A DNA stretch of 64,000 nt from Oreohelix idahoensis. Lineage: Eukaryota > Mollusca > Gastropoda > Stylommatophora > Oreohelicidae. A program made the position numbers and the translations under genes. Below, piece by piece: positions 62,559-64,000 of the stretch (position 1 is the stretch's first letter; each line of letters starts with the position of its first letter). Location of the stretch: contig JAMPIV010008526.1 of assembly GCA_024509875.1 (NCBI GenBank), positions 62,001-126,000 on the forward strand, written 5' to 3'. The notes under the pieces are model-generated. The model saw only the letters and a list, made by a program, of their open reading frames with translations. It searched no databases and was not told the origin of the DNA.

Positions 62559-64000
62559 ACATCCTGCTTATATTTTTCCTAGAACAAATAGTAACTTTTT
62601 TTCTCTGTAATGTGTGCACTCTTGTAAATCTCCCTTCTTAGGCAACATGAATAGATATTCTTCCTTCAAGTCTGGTGGTATTTCTTCAAGTCCCAGACTT
62701 GACCAAGTAATTTGTATTCTATCTTCTGTAGAGTTGTCAATATCTATTTTGATGACTTCTGAAGAAAGCCCATCTTGACGAGTCACTTTTCTATTTTTAG
62801 AAGTTTTATGGCTTTCTTGACTTCTTCCTTGGTTGATCTTTCAAAGTTTACTTGTAGTTCTTCATCTGTGATTGAATGTTTGTGGAATTTCGTGGAGCTG
62901 GTCTATTGAGAAGTTCCTCAGAATGTTCTGTCCCCCTCTTCATTTGCTCTTGCATATTGCTAAGAAAATTGCCACTCTTGTCTTTGATGAGGCTATTTGC
63001 TTGCATGAATTTCCCTGTTAGCTTCTTTGTGCTGTTGTGCAGGTCTCTCATATTTTCTTTAGCTGCAACTTCCACCGCCTCTCTTGTCAACTCTTCAATA
63101 TATTTCCTCTTCTCTTTTGATGTTTCTTCTTACCCTTTTGTTTGCTTCTGTGAACACTTCTTGAGCCTTGACTTTGGAACTTCTAGTTTTGCTTCTGTTT
63201 AAATCTGCTTCCTTGGTTTTTTTTTTTTCCTGTTTTTTCTTTTTATCTCATCGATGGTTCCTGCTGTTACCCATGCTTTGTGCTGAAGTTCTCCCTTTCC
63301 CAGTAATTCTTCACGTGTCTCTTTTCATATAGTTTAAATCAATTACCAGTGGTCTTTTGTACACGCTATATCTTCCAGCTGTTGGAGCATTTGATATTTA
63401 TAGGATATTGTGACCGTAAATTTGTCTCTTTCTTTATTTCTTATATATCCTACATTAAGCTGTTGTCTATAACTATGTGCTGTTGTATATTTCTTGAGTT
63501 TCATCTTTATTTTGTTTAAAAGAAAATGGCGATCTGACGCCACATCTGCCCCTCTAAATACCCTTACGTCATACAATGATCTAAACTTCTTGTTTATGCA
63601 TATATGATTAATCTGATTTTCTGTTCTGTGTTCTGGTGAAAGCCATGCTGCTTTGTGTATTCTTTTATGTAAGAATATGCTTCCTCATATAGCCAGTTGA
63701 TCTGAAGCACAGACATTTGTGAACAGTTCCTCATTTTCGTTCATTGTTCCTAGTCCGTGTTTTGCCATGGTTTTTTCAACGCCGGTATTGTCTGTAGGCT
63801 ACCTATCTCAGCACTAAGGTCACCCATCAAAATTGTGACGTCTTTTCTTCTTATTTTATCCATCATATTATGAAGTCTAGTGTAAAAATTTTTTTTTTTA
63901 AACTGATCTTTCTTTGTGATTGGTCGGTGTTTAACATTGGATGATGTGTATCTTCCTTTTTGCCGTTTTGAATGCTGCTGTTATAATTCTGGGTCCCATT

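Larger units (their letters stand above)
60595..64000 (-). mobile_element. Family-C RTE-like LINE, long copy, cut by right edge
   Basis: From right to left: endonuclease (63990-63343: MGDLSAEIG-type motif near 63820, VRVFRGADVASDRHFLL); linker (63090-62848); RT start (GLSSEVIKIDI, EEIPPDLKEEYLFMLPKKGD, 62786-62568); then an insertion. It continues with RT core NLDFADDLAVM near 61710, thumb SNIDSVGETEKDIKIKYKR and AREAFVKLGNVWRSK (61570-61430). A SINE insertion follows, then LQTFINGCLRR-type sequence (61020) and the C-terminus down to 60595. It is the most complete copy of the family that left fragments at 8.9, 26.2, 36.5, 37.2, 44.0 and 46.4 kb. Numerous frameshifts; not functional. Confidence 0.82.

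Overview
This is eukaryotic nuclear DNA. It contains one split host gene on the + strand, buried in a very dense field of non-LTR retrotransposons, tRNA-derived SINEs, MITEs and minisatellites. The repeat spectrum (RTE-like LINEs, RNase H-bearing Ingi/I-like LINEs, tRNA-SINEs, piggyBac and hAT MITEs) and the divergence of the host protein from its vertebrate homologue suggest an invertebrate, most likely a lophotrochozoan such as a mollusc. That placement is inference.

Host gene: six coding exons (7983-8081, 26689-26762, 36833-37003, 41950-42033, 45660-45776, 47853-48020) encode most of a homologue of the human ester hydrolase C11orf54 (PTD012, DUF1907). Reading phases agree at every junction. 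The last exon carries the three-histidine zinc site, a stop codon, and an AATAAA 85 nt downstream. The N-terminal exon was not found. An internal exon of about 50 codons, expected between 42033 and 45660, also could not be found.

Layout: 0-3.3 kb holds an Ingi/I-like LINE (-) running off the left edge. 3.7-5.2 kb holds a 3'-truncated piggyBac transposase and a TTAA-flanked MITE. 5.6-9.0 kb holds LINE fragments and the first visible exon. 9.6-25.5 kb is a long stretch with G homopolymers up to 82 nt and no recognisable gene or repeat; it looks like assembly or read noise inside intron 1. 25.6-30.7 kb holds a LINE-derived 26-bp minisatellite, exon 2, a SINE, a MITE and another array. 30.8-35.6 kb holds a nearly complete Ingi/I-like LINE interrupted by a solo LTR. 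35.7-48.1 kb holds exons 3 to the last, separated by seven or more minisatellite arrays, SINEs and two hAT MITEs. 48.3-55.2 kb holds arrays and nested RTE-like LINEs. 55.2-59.2 kb holds a second nearly complete Ingi/I-like LINE (-). 59.6-64 kb holds an RNase H relic and a long RTE-like LINE (-) running off the right edge.

Connections: the RTE-like LINE at 60.6-64 kb is the parent of at least six 3'-end fragments. One built-in 26-bp-spaced direct repeat in its coding region has expanded into a 23-copy minisatellite. The Ingi/I-like LINE shares its (GAA)n tail with short 290-bp elements that look like its non-autonomous partners. Two host-gene splice acceptors lie in the terminal units of minisatellites, and one of those arrays is made of units resembling recursive splice sites.

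No intact, clearly functional transposon gene is present, and no bacterial-type system, CRISPR array or rRNA gene was seen. All assignments come from reading the sequence; no database search was run.
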